Assembly (NCBI GenBank): GCA_000752675.2
Contig: LM994625.1
Location: forward strand, 489-48,494
Length of the DNA: 48,006 bases
Direction: 5' to 3'
DNA from: a bacterium OL-1
GTDB taxonomy: Bacteria > Actinomycetota > Coriobacteriia > Coriobacteriales > Atopobiaceae
Shown here: in pieces, positions 7,860 to 16,777 of the stretch
Layout: each line of letters begins with the position of its first letter
How positions within the stretch are numbered: position 1 is the first letter of the stretch
The notes under the pieces: generated by a model
What the model was told of the DNA's origin: nothing
The model's database searches: none
Seen by the model: the letters and a program-made list of their open reading frames with translations, nothing else
Made by a program: the position numbers and the translations under genes

Positions 7860-8888
7860 CTACAGGCGCTCGGCCATGTCGCGCACCAGGCGCTCCGTGC
7901 CCTCCCAGCCAATGCAGGCGTCGGTGATGGACTGCCCGTACACGCCACCGCCTACGGGCTGGTTGCCGTCCACCAGGTAGGACTCCACCATGAAGCCGCG
8001 GAAGAGTCCCGCGATGCGCTCGGAACGCCGCACGGAGTCCAGCACCTCGTCCACGATTCGAGCCTGCTCAAGCGGACGCTTGCCGGAGTTGTCGTGGTTG
8101 CAGTCGATGACCACGGCCGGGAACTCGAACTTCTCGGGATCGTACCTGTCGGCCAGGCGCTCAAGGTACTCGTAGTGGTAGTTGGGATACGTTGCCCCGT
8201 CCGGCCCAACGTAGCCGCGAAGCACGGCGTGCGCCAGCGGGTTTCCAGTGGTCTCGACCTCCCAGTTGCGGAAGATGAAGGTCTGGGGCGCCTGCGCGGC
8301 GTAGATGGAGTTGAGAAGCACGGCCGTGGAGCCGCCCGTGGGGTTCTTCATGCCCACGGGCATGGGGACGCCGCTCGCCACCAGGCGGTGCTCCTGGTTC
8401 TCCACCGAGCGCGCGCCCACGGCCACATAGGCGAGAAGGTCGATGAGGTACTGGAAGTTGGCGGGGTAGAGCATCTCGTCCGCCGTGAACATGCCGGTCT
8501 CCTCCACAACGCGCAAGTGCATGCGGCGGATGGCCTTCACGCCCTCGAGGAGGTCTGCCGGCGCCTCGGGGTCGGGGTTGTGGAGAAGCCCCTTGTAGCC
8601 GGTACCACGCGTGCGAGGCTTGTTGGTGTAGACGCGCGGCACCACGAGGAGCTTGTCCTTTACCTCGTCGGCAAGCTTGGCAAGGCGCGTCACGTAGTCG
8701 AGGACCGAGTCCTCGCGGTCGGCCGAGCAGGGCCCAATCACAAGCAGGCGGCGCGGGGACTCGCCGCGAATGATCGCCGCCACCTCGGCGTCGAAGGCGG
8801 GTTTTCTCGCCGCCATGTCCGCGGAGAGGGGCATCTCCTCGCGGATCTCCATGGGGATGGGCAGACGGCGCTTGAAGGTCATGGTCAT
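7860..8888 (-). CDS. aroF: 3-deoxy-7-phosphoheptulonate (DAHP) synthase, class I
   Basis: This 342-residue enzyme condenses PEP with erythrose 4-phosphate, the first step of the shikimate pathway. Class I (AroF/G/H type) hallmarks are LLVIGPCSADRED, the VPRVYTNKPRTRGTGYKGL phosphate-binding stretch, GMKNPTGG and VIDCNHDNSGK with metal and substrate ligands. Which feedback type (Phe, Tyr or Trp) it is cannot be decided. The ATG at 8888 follows AGAGGAA; a second ATG two codons on (8882) is possible. The open frame continues far upstream antisense to pepD, but that is a codon-bias shadow. It is divergent from the dipeptidase gene. Confidence 0.95.
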   Translation of the reverse strand: MTMTFKRRLPIPMEIREEMPLSADMAARKPAFDAEVAAIIRGESPRRLLVIGPCSADREDSVLDYVTRLAKLADEVKDKLLVVPRVYTNKPRTRGTGYKGLLHNPDPEAPADLLEGVKAIRRMHLRVVEETGMFTADEMLYPANFQYLIDLLAYVAVGARSVENQEHRLVASGVPMPVGMKNPTGGSTAVLLNSIYAAQAPQTFIFRNWEVETTGNPLAHAVLRGYVGPDGATYPNYHYEYLERLADRYDPEKFEFPAVVIDCNHDNSGKRPLEQARIVDEVLDSVRRSERIAGLFRGFMVESYLVDGNQPVGGGVYGQSITDACIGWEGTERLVRDMAERL

Positions 8889-9140
8889 TGTTCGTGGTTC
8901 CTCTCGTCTAACTCGCAGGCGGCGTACCCGGCAAGAAATGCCACCAGGGAGGCCGCGTTTTGTGCCACCACAGTATGACGGGGATTTCGCCCGGAACACG
9001 GCGGCGACGGCCCACTCGTGCGCCTTCCGTAACATGCGCACAAGCCTGCATGCAGGTGCCGCGGCAGGTGGGCATACTATGGCATGTGAGAACGCGCCGG
9101 CGCGAGATGCCGGCACCACACACCAGACCAAGGAGGCACC

Positions 9141-10667
9141 ATGCCCTGCACCACCATCCTGGTTGGCAAGAAGGCCAGCTACGACGGGTCGACCATCGTC
9201 GCCAGAAACGAGGACTCCGCCAACGGCGAGTTCAACCCCAAGCGTTTCTGCGTCGTAGACCCCGAGGGACGCACCAGCTACACCTCGAAGATCTCGCACC
9301 TCACGGTGCCGCTGCCTGCCGAGGACGGCGTGCGCTACACGGCCGTCCCCAACGCGGACCTTTCCCAGGGCCTCTGGGAGGAGGCGGGCTTCTCGGCACG
9401 CGGTGTTGCCATGAGCGCCACCGAGACCCTCACCTCCAACGAGCGCGTCCTGGGCGCGGACCCCATGGTCGTCTATCGGCCCGCCAAGGGGACGCCCGGT
9501 AGCGACGACTATGAGCCCGAGCAGCCCGGCGGTATTGGCGAGGAGGACATGGTCACGCTGGTGCTGCCCTATGCGCGCTCCGCACGCGACGGCGTGCGCA
9601 TCCTTGGTGAGCTCCTCGAGCGCTACGGCACCTACGAGATGAACGGCATTGCCTTCTCGGACGTCAACGAGATCTGGTGGCTGGAGACCGTGGGCGGCCA
9701 TCACTGGATCGCCAAGCGCGTGCCCGATGACTGCTACGTCACGATGCCCAACCAGCTGGGGATTGACTCCTTTGACCTGGCAGACGCCCTGGGCGAGCAG
9801 ACCGAGCACATGTGCTCGCCCGACCTTGCCGAGTGGATGGCCGCCCACCACCTTGACCTCACGCTGCGCACGGAGGGCGAGAACGACAGGGTCTTCAACC
9901 CGCGTGACACCTTTGGCAGCCACTCCGACGAGGACCACCTCTACAACACGCCGCGCGCCTGGTCGATGCAGCGCTTCCTCAACCCGCACGCCCAGAGCTG
10001 GGACTCTCCCGAGGCGCCCATGGGCCCCGAGGCGAACGACCTCCCCTGGGCGAGCGTCCCCGAGCGTAAGGTGACCATCGAGGACGTGAAGTACGTCCTC
10101 TCGCTCCACTACCAGGGAACCGCCTACGACCCGTACGGCAGCTTTGGCACAGAGGCCACGCGCGGGCACTACCGCCCCATCGGCATCAACCGCAACAGCC
10201 AGCTCTCCGTGCTGCAGGCGCGCCCGTACGGCCCCGAGGCCACGCGCTGCGTGCAGTGGCTGGCCTTTGGCTCCAACCCGTTCAACGCGCTACTGCCGTT
10301 CTACGCCAGCGTGAGCCAGACGCCCGCCTACCTCGAGCAGACCGATCCCAAGCGCGTCTCGACCGAGAGCTTCTACTGGGCAAACCGCCTCATCGCCGCC
10401 ATGGCAGACGCCAACTACGCGGAGTGCGTGCCCGCGATCGAGGCCTACCAGCTTGATCTTGGCTCCGAGGGCGAGCGCATGCTGGCGGCAACGGATGCGC
10501 TCGTGGCCAAGCAGGGCCTTGGCGCCGAGGCGGCGCAGGACCTCCTCGAGGAGGCCAACCAGCACGTGGCAGACTACGCGCGCGAGAAGACCGACGAGCT
10601 TCTCGCCAAGGTGCTCTACGAGCGCAGCATGCACATGGCGAACCGCTTCGCGCGGTCGGACGCGTAG
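9141..10667 (+). CDS. pepD: C69-family dipeptidase (PepD type)
   Basis: This 508-residue member of peptidase family C69 is an Ntn hydrolase. The N-terminus MPCTTILVGKKASYDGSTIV places Cys3 as the N-terminal nucleophile once MP is removed, followed by the family motif ARNEDS. GGHHWIAKRVPDDCY and NQLGIDSFD are further family landmarks. It should act on intracellular dipeptides from imported peptides, as does the M20 enzyme at 14292. The ATG follows AAGGAGGCACC. Confidence 0.93.
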   Translation: MPCTTILVGKKASYDGSTIVARNEDSANGEFNPKRFCVVDPEGRTSYTSKISHLTVPLPAEDGVRYTAVPNADLSQGLWEEAGFSARGVAMSATETLTSNERVLGADPMVVYRPAKGTPGSDDYEPEQPGGIGEEDMVTLVLPYARSARDGVRILGELLERYGTYEMNGIAFSDVNEIWWLETVGGHHWIAKRVPDDCYVTMPNQLGIDSFDLADALGEQTEHMCSPDLAEWMAAHHLDLTLRTEGENDRVFNPRDTFGSHSDEDHLYNTPRAWSMQRFLNPHAQSWDSPEAPMGPEANDLPWASVPERKVTIEDVKYVLSLHYQGTAYDPYGSFGTEATRGHYRPIGINRNSQLSVLQARPYGPEATRCVQWLAFGSNPFNALLPFYASVSQTPAYLEQTDPKRVSTESFYWANRLIAAMADANYAECVPAIEAYQLDLGSEGERMLAATDALVAKQGLGAEAAQDLLEEANQHVADYAREKTDELLAKVLYERSMHMANRFARSDA

Positions 10668-10725
10668 GAGCGACGAGTTCACAGACGCAGGCGAACGGGC
10701 GGCGAGAAGGACGGTCGAGGTGGAC

Positions 10726-11436
10726 ATGGGCATCTTCAGGCACGGAGAAAAGCGCGCGGAGCGCGAGGCCGAGGAGGTCCTTGGCGGCGTTGGCTGGCAC
10801 GAGCTGCCCGTTCGCTGCGAGCGGGACGGGCGAGAGGTGCGGGTGCGCCTCCTTGCCCCAAACGACCCCGGTCCCCTGCCGGCGATCATGTGGGCAGGCG
10901 GGGACGACGTGGCAGTGAAGCTGCCGCTTGAGGAGCTGGCGGCGCGCGGCGTTGCAAGCTGCGTGGTGAGCGATAGCGGTCCTGCTGCCGGCACGGTGCC
11001 GGAGGTGTCGCGGGCACTCGAAGACCTCGAGGCCGCCTCCGACGCCGTGGGGCGCCTGGACCTGATCGACAACTGCCGCGTGTTTCTCGCCGGCGCTGAG
11101 CACGGATGCGTGGTGGCGACGCTTGCGGCAGCCCGGCATCCCCATGACGTGTCCGGTCTGGTGCTTCTCTCGCCTGACTTCTCTGCCGGGCACACCACGG
11201 GCGATGGTCAGGACGCGGGCAGCATCTGGGGAGACATGCGTCGCTTCCGCGGACCCGTGCTGGTGTGCCGCAGCGAGGACGGAAGCCACCGCTCCTTTGA
11301 TGACGCCCGGCGCGCGGCGGAGGAGTTCCCCCACGCGCGGCTGGTCACGCTTGGCGAGGGGGCGCACGTGGTGGGCGAGGCCATGTGGCTCTCGCACGCC
11401 ATCGACGAGGTGGTTCGCTTCATCTGCGAGGCGTAG
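10726..11436 (+). CDS. alpha/beta-hydrolase-like protein lacking the nucleophile Ser
   Basis: This 236-residue protein has the order of an alpha/beta hydrolase: PLPAIMWAGGDD (oxyanion-loop position), CRVFLAGAEHGCVVA (nucleophile elbow), PVLVCRSEDGSHRSF (acid region) and LGEGAHVVG (histidine). The elbow reads G-A-E-H-G, so the usual Ser is Glu and classical catalysis is unlikely. The acid and His positions remain. The ATG at 10726 follows GAGG weakly and lies 58 bases past pepD, so the two are probably co-transcribed. The role is unknown; it may bind a ligand or be a decayed esterase. Confidence 0.7.
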   Translation: MGIFRHGEKRAEREAEEVLGGVGWHELPVRCERDGREVRVRLLAPNDPGPLPAIMWAGGDDVAVKLPLEELAARGVASCVVSDSGPAAGTVPEVSRALEDLEAASDAVGRLDLIDNCRVFLAGAEHGCVVATLAAARHPHDVSGLVLLSPDFSAGHTTGDGQDAGSIWGDMRRFRGPVLVCRSEDGSHRSFDDARRAAEEFPHARLVTLGEGAHVVGEAMWLSHAIDEVVRFICEA

Positions 11437-11583
11437 GAGCTGCGGCGCCCCTCGCGGCTGCCGCTTCCGGCCCGGCGCAGCTCCCAGCCCGGCAGCCTCC
11501 TAGCCAACAGCCACGCCCTACAGCCGGCAGTACCGCCGGCAGTCATGCCAGGCGCCAGTCTTGTCTGGTCGTTGTGCTCGCCT

Positions 11584-11659
11584 TTATTGCGCGATTTTCT
11601 CGACCAGACATGCGTTTACCCAGTTGATGGTCATCTCATCAAGAAATTTCGCGCAATAA
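11584..11659 (-). repeat. family A inverted-repeat element, copy A2
   Basis: This 76-nt element has ends TTATTGCGCG and CGCGCAATAA. Read on the minus strand CAACTGG is at positions 34-40. It pairs with element B1, 82 bases to the right. Confidence 0.85.
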
Positions 11660-11741
11660 ATAGCGCCGAGAAGCCCTGACACCAAAAAAGGCCATAAGGG
11701 GAGACGAGCGGGCACTCGGCCGCGCTGCAAAGCTGGCTATT

Positions 11742-11826
11742 CCGTTCTTTAGCGGTTTCTGAGAAACGACCGCGTTGTTTCCGCAGGTCATAAGAGGCGT
11801 CGTTCTCAAATACCGCTAGAGAACGG
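11742..11826 (+). repeat. family B inverted-repeat element, copy B1
   Basis: This 85-nt element begins CCGTTCTTTAGCGG and ends CCGCTAGAGAACGG, with inner GAGAA(A)C/GTTCTC arms. The core TTTCCGCAGGTC starts at position 37. It lies 17 bases from the stop of the membrane-protein gene. With A2 it fills most of the 11437-11843 gap, where I see no gene. Confidence 0.85.
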
Positions 11827-11843
11827 TTGCGCTGCCGGCAGTG

Positions 11844-12290
11844 CTATTGCTGGGCGTCGCGTCTCTCGGCAAAGCCCAGGCCCAGGAGCAGGCCAAACGC
11901 CGCAAAGACCACGGGGACCTTGATTGCGGCGTACACGACCAATGCAAACACAATAGCGGCCGAGTTGTTGGCCAGTGTCGCAATGACAGGTGCAAGGAGC
12001 AGGAAGCCCAGCACGACCCAGCCCAGCGCGGCAAAGATCACGCGCGGCAGGTTGGGCATACGCAGGTGTGCGAGAGACCCCGCCACAAGCGCGACTAGCG
12101 CTCCAACGGAAAACGCGGCAAGGCCGGACGAAATCGCGTATAGGTAGCTCAGTGGCAGACTGGAGAGAATCGCGGTGATGTTCGTGTCGGGGTCGGCGTT
12201 GAACCAGACGAGAAACGCAACGCTCACGACGAGCGCGACGGCAAAGCAGATGACGGCGACGAGCACGGTCCTTCTCATGGCGACCTTCAT
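11844..12290 (-). CDS. small four-helix membrane protein
   Basis: This 148-residue integral membrane protein has four predicted helices, near residues 8-30, 48-72, 82-106 and 110-140. An extracytoplasmic loop after helix 1 contains NADPDTNIT. The N-terminus MKVAMRR is basic and GGGAGG precedes the ATG. I do not recognise the family. It has its own transcription unit, convergent with the hydrolase gene across elements A2 and B1. Confidence 0.7.
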   Translation of the reverse strand: MKVAMRRTVLVAVICFAVALVVSVAFLVWFNADPDTNITAILSSLPLSYLYAISSGLAAFSVGALVALVAGSLAHLRMPNLPRVIFAALGWVVLGFLLLAPVIATLANNSAAIVFALVVYAAIKVPVVFAAFGLLLGLGFAERRDAQQ

Positions 12291-12418
12291 TGCCCGGGAC
12301 CTCCCTTACGTGTCGGTAGCAGGAGGTGGCATTGTAGTCGGAAGGCATGGAGGCCTCGCGAAGGCGCCGCACCGCGCGCAGGCGGCACGCACGCCGCGCC
12401 GGTCGCACACGCGCCGTC

Positions 12419-14107
12419 CTACTGCACCCTATACACCCGCGCCTCATACGGCCGCGCGACAAAAGAGTCAGCGCTGGCATCCTCCACGGGATAGTTGGCG
12501 AGAAGGACCTCGTGCGGGCGGCCCCGGAACTTACCCGGCAGCCCCACGCGGTGCCCACCCTTGCCAAAGCAGCACACCACGAGCAGCGTCTCGGCCTCGT
12601 ACTCGTCGTCGCCCGCAAACTCGCGCGAGTACGCGTACACGCTACCGTTCGCACGGAGGAACTCGTGGTACTCTCCCCAGCGCACGGCGGCACTCTTGGT
12701 TCGAAGCTCGATGGCGCGTCGGTAGAAGTTGAGAAGCGAGTTCTCGTCATTGCCCTGCACGGCCACGTTGACCTCGCGGTAGTTGGGGTTCACGGCAAAC
12801 CACGGCTCGTGCGTGCTAAAGCCGGCGTTTGGGGTGGCGTCCCATTGCATGGGCGTGCGGGCGTTGTCGCGCGTGGCCCGCCGCACGCGGGCGAGCGCCT
12901 TCTCCTCCCCCATCTTCCCCACGTAGGAGCGGTAGTTCGCCTGCGCAATGCAGTCTGGGTAGTCCTCGATGGTCGGCAGCGAGATGTTGGTCATGCCAAT
13001 CTCCTGTCCCTGGTAGACGAAGGGCGTCCCCTCGAGGAAGAGGTACGCGCAGGCGAGCATCGAGCCGCTTTCGCGCCGGTAGCGCTCGCTCCCGTAGCGG
13101 CTGATCACGCGCGGATGGTCGTGGTTCTCGAGGTAGAGGGCGTTCCAGCCCACGCCGTGCAGCCCGTCCTGCCAGCGCGAAAGCGCGCGCATCAGGCGCC
13201 TGGGGCTAAACGGCAGCGGGATGTACTCCGTAAAGAGACAGTCTGCCTCCATGTGCTCGAAGCTAAAGACCATGTCAAGCAAGCGGCTCTCGCGCGGCCC
13301 CTGCGTGAGCATGCGCGCCTTCTCCACGTCCACGAAGGGCGCCTCGCCCACCACAAAGCAGTCGTGCTGTGCCAGCACGTCGTGACGGAACTCGCCCAGG
13401 TAGTCCGCAAGGTGCGGCCCACAGTCGTAGTACTGCCTGCCCTTGGGAAGCGAGAGGGGGCCACGGTCGTTGGGCAGGCCCTCTGCCTTGGAGATGAGCG
13501 TGATCACGTCCTCGCGGAAACCGTCGACGCCCATGTCCAGCCAGTAGCGCATGACGTCTTTGACCTCGTCGCGCACACGTGGGTTGTCCATGTTGAGATC
13601 GGGCTGCCCAGCCGAGAAGAGATGCAGGTAATACTGGCCGTTTTCCTCGTTGTACGTCCAGGCGGGACCGCCGAACATGCTCTGCCAGTTGTTGGACACG
13701 CCGCCGTCCGGCGCAGGGTCGCGCCAGATGTAGTAGTCATGGTAGGGGCTTGCGGGGTCGATGCCCTTGCGGAACCACTCGTGCTCGATGGAGGTGTGGT
13801 TTATCACCAGGTCCATGATGACCTTGAGGCCCAGCTCATGGGCGCGGTCAAGCACGCGGCGGAAGATCTTCTCGTCCCCATAGTCCGGAGAGATGCGCCG
13901 GTAGTCCGCAATGTCATAGCCAAAGTCGGCATTAGGCGAGACGTACAGCGGAGAGAACCAGATGCCACCCACGCCCAGCGACTTCACGTAGTTGAGCTTC
14001 TCGTAGACGCCATAGAGGTCGCCAATGCCGTCGCCGTTGCCGTCGGCAAAGCTGCGCGGCCAGATCTGGTAGAACACCACGTCCTTGTACCACTCGTCAC
14101 CAGCCAC
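12419..14107 (-). CDS. GH13 alpha-glucosidase / oligo-1,6-glucosidase
   Basis: This 562-residue cytoplasmic glycoside hydrolase family 13 enzyme has no signal peptide. Visible family regions are WYKDVVFYQIWPRSFADGNG, VIMDLVINHTS (region I), GVDGFREDVI with the nucleophile Asp (region II), CFVVGEAP with the acid Glu (region III) and YLENHDHPR (region IV). This arrangement fits exo-acting alpha-glucosidases of short maltose- or isomaltose-type oligosaccharides; exact linkage specificity is inference. The start is GTG, with GGAGGAGG ideally placed upstream. No sugar transporter is linked. Confidence 0.92.
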   Translation of the reverse strand: MAGDEWYKDVVFYQIWPRSFADGNGDGIGDLYGVYEKLNYVKSLGVGGIWFSPLYVSPNADFGYDIADYRRISPDYGDEKIFRRVLDRAHELGLKVIMDLVINHTSIEHEWFRKGIDPASPYHDYYIWRDPAPDGGVSNNWQSMFGGPAWTYNEENGQYYLHLFSAGQPDLNMDNPRVRDEVKDVMRYWLDMGVDGFREDVITLISKAEGLPNDRGPLSLPKGRQYYDCGPHLADYLGEFRHDVLAQHDCFVVGEAPFVDVEKARMLTQGPRESRLLDMVFSFEHMEADCLFTEYIPLPFSPRRLMRALSRWQDGLHGVGWNALYLENHDHPRVISRYGSERYRRESGSMLACAYLFLEGTPFVYQGQEIGMTNISLPTIEDYPDCIAQANYRSYVGKMGEEKALARVRRATRDNARTPMQWDATPNAGFSTHEPWFAVNPNYREVNVAVQGNDENSLLNFYRRAIELRTKSAAVRWGEYHEFLRANGSVYAYSREFAGDDEYEAETLLVVCCFGKGGHRVGLPGKFRGRPHEVLLANYPVEDASADSFVARPYEARVYRVQ

Positions 14108-14291
14108 GGAAACCTCCTCCGGTCAACACCGCACCTCCGGCGCTGCGTGGGCGCCGCGCAGCATCATGTGCCATTGTGACACCACTTACCCCCAGCGCCG
14201 CGAGGTTACCCCGCGAGCGACCCCGCCGCCACGCCCCAGCGCAAGCGTCTAAGATGGTGGGGCACGATTTACCAACCCATTGGGAGGAAGC

Positions 14292-15737
14292 ATGGCACAG
14301 ACCAACGACGACCAGCTCAAGGCCAAGGTCGACGCATACGTCGACGAGGTCTGGGAGGACGTTGTCGAAGACATCCGCACGCTTGTGAGAATCGAGTCAG
14401 TCGAGGATCTCTCGGCCGCCGAGCCGGGCAAGCCCTATGGCCCCAAGGCAAACGAGGCCCTGGTGGCAGCCGAGGGCATTGCCAGCCGCCTTGGCCTTGC
14501 CGTCACGGACCTCGACGGCTGCATTGGCTACGGCGAGGTCACCGGCAGGGAGGGCGCACCCTACGTGGCGACCATCGCCCACTCTGACATCGTCCCCGTG
14601 GGCCTTGGCTGGACTGTTCCCGCGCTCGACGTGACGCGACGCGAGGGCTACCTCATGGGCCGTGGCGTGCTCGACGACAAGGGCCCCCTGGTCCTCTCGC
14701 TCTGGGCTGCGCACTTCTTTGCCCTCCAGGTGAAGGAGACCGGCGAGTCGCTCCCCTACGCCCTTCGCTGCATCATTGGCAACAATGAGGAGACAAACAT
14801 GGCGGACGTCGAGCACTACCTCGACCGTTGCCCCGAGCCCGCCTTCTGCTTCTCGCCCGACGCCGACTTCCCGCTCATCTGCGGCGAGAAGGGCCTCTTT
14901 GGCGGCAGCTTTACCTCCGAGCCCATGATGGGCCGCGTGATCGAGGAGCTCGACGGCGGCACTGTCTCCAACGCGATCCCCGGCCAGGCCACGGCCCTCG
15001 TGCGCGTTGACGCCGAGGAGCTCCCCGCTGCAGCGCACGTAGGCGTCGAGCCTGCAGGTGAGGGGCTTGCTCGCGTGACGGCACACGGCAAGGGCGGCCA
15101 TGCCTCCATGCCTGCCGGCACCGTGAACGCCATCTGCGTGCTTGCCGACTACCTTCTCGCCAACGTCCCCGGCCTCACGGACACCGAGAAGCGCTGGCTG
15201 CACCTGGAGCACGAGGTCTGCCACGCCAGCGACGGCAAGCCGCTGGGCATCGCCTCCGCAGACGACAAGTTTGGCGAGCTCACCTGCATTGGCGGCACCG
15301 TGCGCACGAAGGGCGACCGCTTTGTCCAGACCATCGACGCGCGCTACCCCACCTCGACCTCGGGCAGCCGCATCACGGTGGAGCTCAGGCGCTTTGCCAC
15401 GCGCTTCAACGCGAACTTCGAGGAGGGCCGCGACGTGGAGCCCTTCTACATCGATCCCAGCTCGCCGGAGATCACCACGCTGCTTGAGACCTATGCCGAG
15501 TACACCGGCCGCGAGGGCAAGGCGTTCACCATTGGCGGCGGCACCTACGCGCGCCACTTCCGCCGCGCCTGCGCCTTTGGCCCGCACGAGCCGTACGCGA
15601 AGGAGCCCTCGTGGGTGGGCATCGAGCATGGTCCCGACGAGGCAGTCTCGGAGGAGAGCCTGCGCCGCGCGCTCAAGATCTACATCGTGAGCATCGCGCG
15701 GCTCATGGAGCTGGAGCTCACCGAGCCCACGGCCTAG
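14292..15737 (+). CDS. M20-family metallodipeptidase (PepV/Sapep type)
   Basis: This 481-residue di-zinc peptidase has M20 motifs in order: IAHSDIVPVGLGW (H-x-D metal ligands), GRGVLDDKGPL (bridging Asp), GNNEETNM (catalytic base Glu and metal Glu), PDADFP (metal Asp), the lid-domain GKGGHASMPAGT, and a C-terminal IGGGTYAR followed by WVGIEHGPDE with the last metal His. The length is right for PepV-like dipeptidases, which finish peptide breakdown in the cytosol. The ATG at 14292 follows GGGAGGAAGC. It is divergent from the glucosidase gene. Confidence 0.93.
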   Translation: MAQTNDDQLKAKVDAYVDEVWEDVVEDIRTLVRIESVEDLSAAEPGKPYGPKANEALVAAEGIASRLGLAVTDLDGCIGYGEVTGREGAPYVATIAHSDIVPVGLGWTVPALDVTRREGYLMGRGVLDDKGPLVLSLWAAHFFALQVKETGESLPYALRCIIGNNEETNMADVEHYLDRCPEPAFCFSPDADFPLICGEKGLFGGSFTSEPMMGRVIEELDGGTVSNAIPGQATALVRVDAEELPAAAHVGVEPAGEGLARVTAHGKGGHASMPAGTVNAICVLADYLLANVPGLTDTEKRWLHLEHEVCHASDGKPLGIASADDKFGELTCIGGTVRTKGDRFVQTIDARYPTSTSGSRITVELRRFATRFNANFEEGRDVEPFYIDPSSPEITTLLETYAEYTGREGKAFTIGGGTYARHFRRACAFGPHEPYAKEPSWVGIEHGPDEAVSEESLRRALKIYIVSIARLMELELTEPTA

Positions 15738-16777
15738 TTGGCACCAAGCGGTTGGTTACCCGCTTCGCCGTCAGTTGCCTGACCTTCGCGGTCGTGCGGC
15801 TGGCGGCGAATCTTTACGCTGAGGTACGTGCAGGTGCCGTAGAAGAGGGCGTCGGTGATGGAGCTGGACTGCACGCTTCCCATACTGCCCGAGGTCACAA
15901 TTCCCAGCACCAGCTGGACTGCCGCGTAGCCAAAGGAGATTGCCGAGACCCACAGGAAGGGCCGGATCTTCTCGGGCTGGTTGGCACCGCGCAGGCCGAG
16001 GAGGCCTACAAGAAGGTTGACCGTCGCAGACGACAGGCCCCAAGCGAGCACCCTCCCCGAGAGCTGCCCGGCAGTGTAGTGCGCCTTGGCAAGGTTGAGC
16101 TGCGCAGCGGGGTCCATCTTCGAGACGGCATACCACAGCACCAGGGCAATAACGGCGTTGAGCACCGCAGTCACGATCATGACCTGCGAGATGAGCCTCA
16201 GCGCTCGCTGGTGGCCGTCAAGCATGAAGGACTCGCCGCGCACGCCTTCGTCGTGCTCGCGCTGAACGCGGTCGGCAAGCGACGAGCACACCACCACGTA
16301 CGTGATGGTGGTGGAGAGCACGACGGGGTTAAAGATGAGGATGGTGCCAGAGCCCCAGCTCCAGAGGATGGCAACGAGAAGCACCAGGCCAACCAGGTAG
16401 CAGAGGAAGCGATACGGCCCCACGCGCCCGGAGTCGCGCGAGGCGGCAAAGCCCAGCCATGCCGTGAGGCAGAGCAGCGCTCCTGCGGCAAGCGTGACAA
16501 TGGCAAGGCCCATGGGAGACCACCCAGAGAGCGTGATGCCGGCAATGGTGAGGCCGGAATCCGAGGCGTCTGCCTGGCCGGTCACGGCAGCAAAGAGCAC
16601 CAGCCCGCCCGCAAGCAGCACCACGGCGCCGAGAATGGCCATGACGGCCGAGACGACGCCGAGCGTCACCTGCGCGGGGGTCTGCGGGACCGAGGCTACC
16701 TCGTCCCTCTCGCCAGCCGTGCTACGCAAGAGCCACGCCACCCAACCAGCCCCAGCGCGGGGTGGCAGAAACTCCAA
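15734..16777 (-). CDS. multi-spanning membrane protein of unknown function
   Basis: Up to 347 residues with about eight predicted membrane helices, two of them near SAVMAILGAVVLLAGGLVLF and YLVGLVLLVAILWSW, and a short charged cytoplasmic loop (RVQREHDEGVRGE). The family is unknown. The frame overlaps the 3' end of the upstream hydrolase gene by 56 bases if the start is at 16777. No good ATG with a ribosome site follows soon, so the exact start is uncertain; a GTG about 40 codons in is an option. It probably shares the hydrolase transcript. Its end overlaps the dipeptidase gene tail-to-tail by 4 bases. Confidence 0.65.
   Translation of the reverse strand: MEFLPPRAGAGWVAWLLRSTAGERDEVASVPQTPAQVTLGVVSAVMAILGAVVLLAGGLVLFAAVTGQADASDSGLTIAGITLSGWSPMGLAIVTLAAGALLCLTAWLGFAASRDSGRVGPYRFLCYLVGLVLLVAILWSWGSGTILIFNPVVLSTTITYVVVCSSLADRVQREHDEGVRGESFMLDGHQRALRLISQVMIVTAVLNAVIALVLWYAVSKMDPAAQLNLAKAHYTAGQLSGRVLAWGLSSATVNLLVGLLGLRGANQPEKIRPFLWVSAISFGYAAVQLVLGIVTSGSMGSVQSSSITDALFYGTCTYLSVKIRRQPHDREGQATDGEAGNQPLGAN

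Noticed and set aside
7860-10169. 769-codon open frame on the minus strand
   Set aside because: Only 7860-8888 is real (DAHP synthase). The rest is antisense to the well-supported dipeptidase gene and shows no domain; it is open because of GC-rich codon bias.
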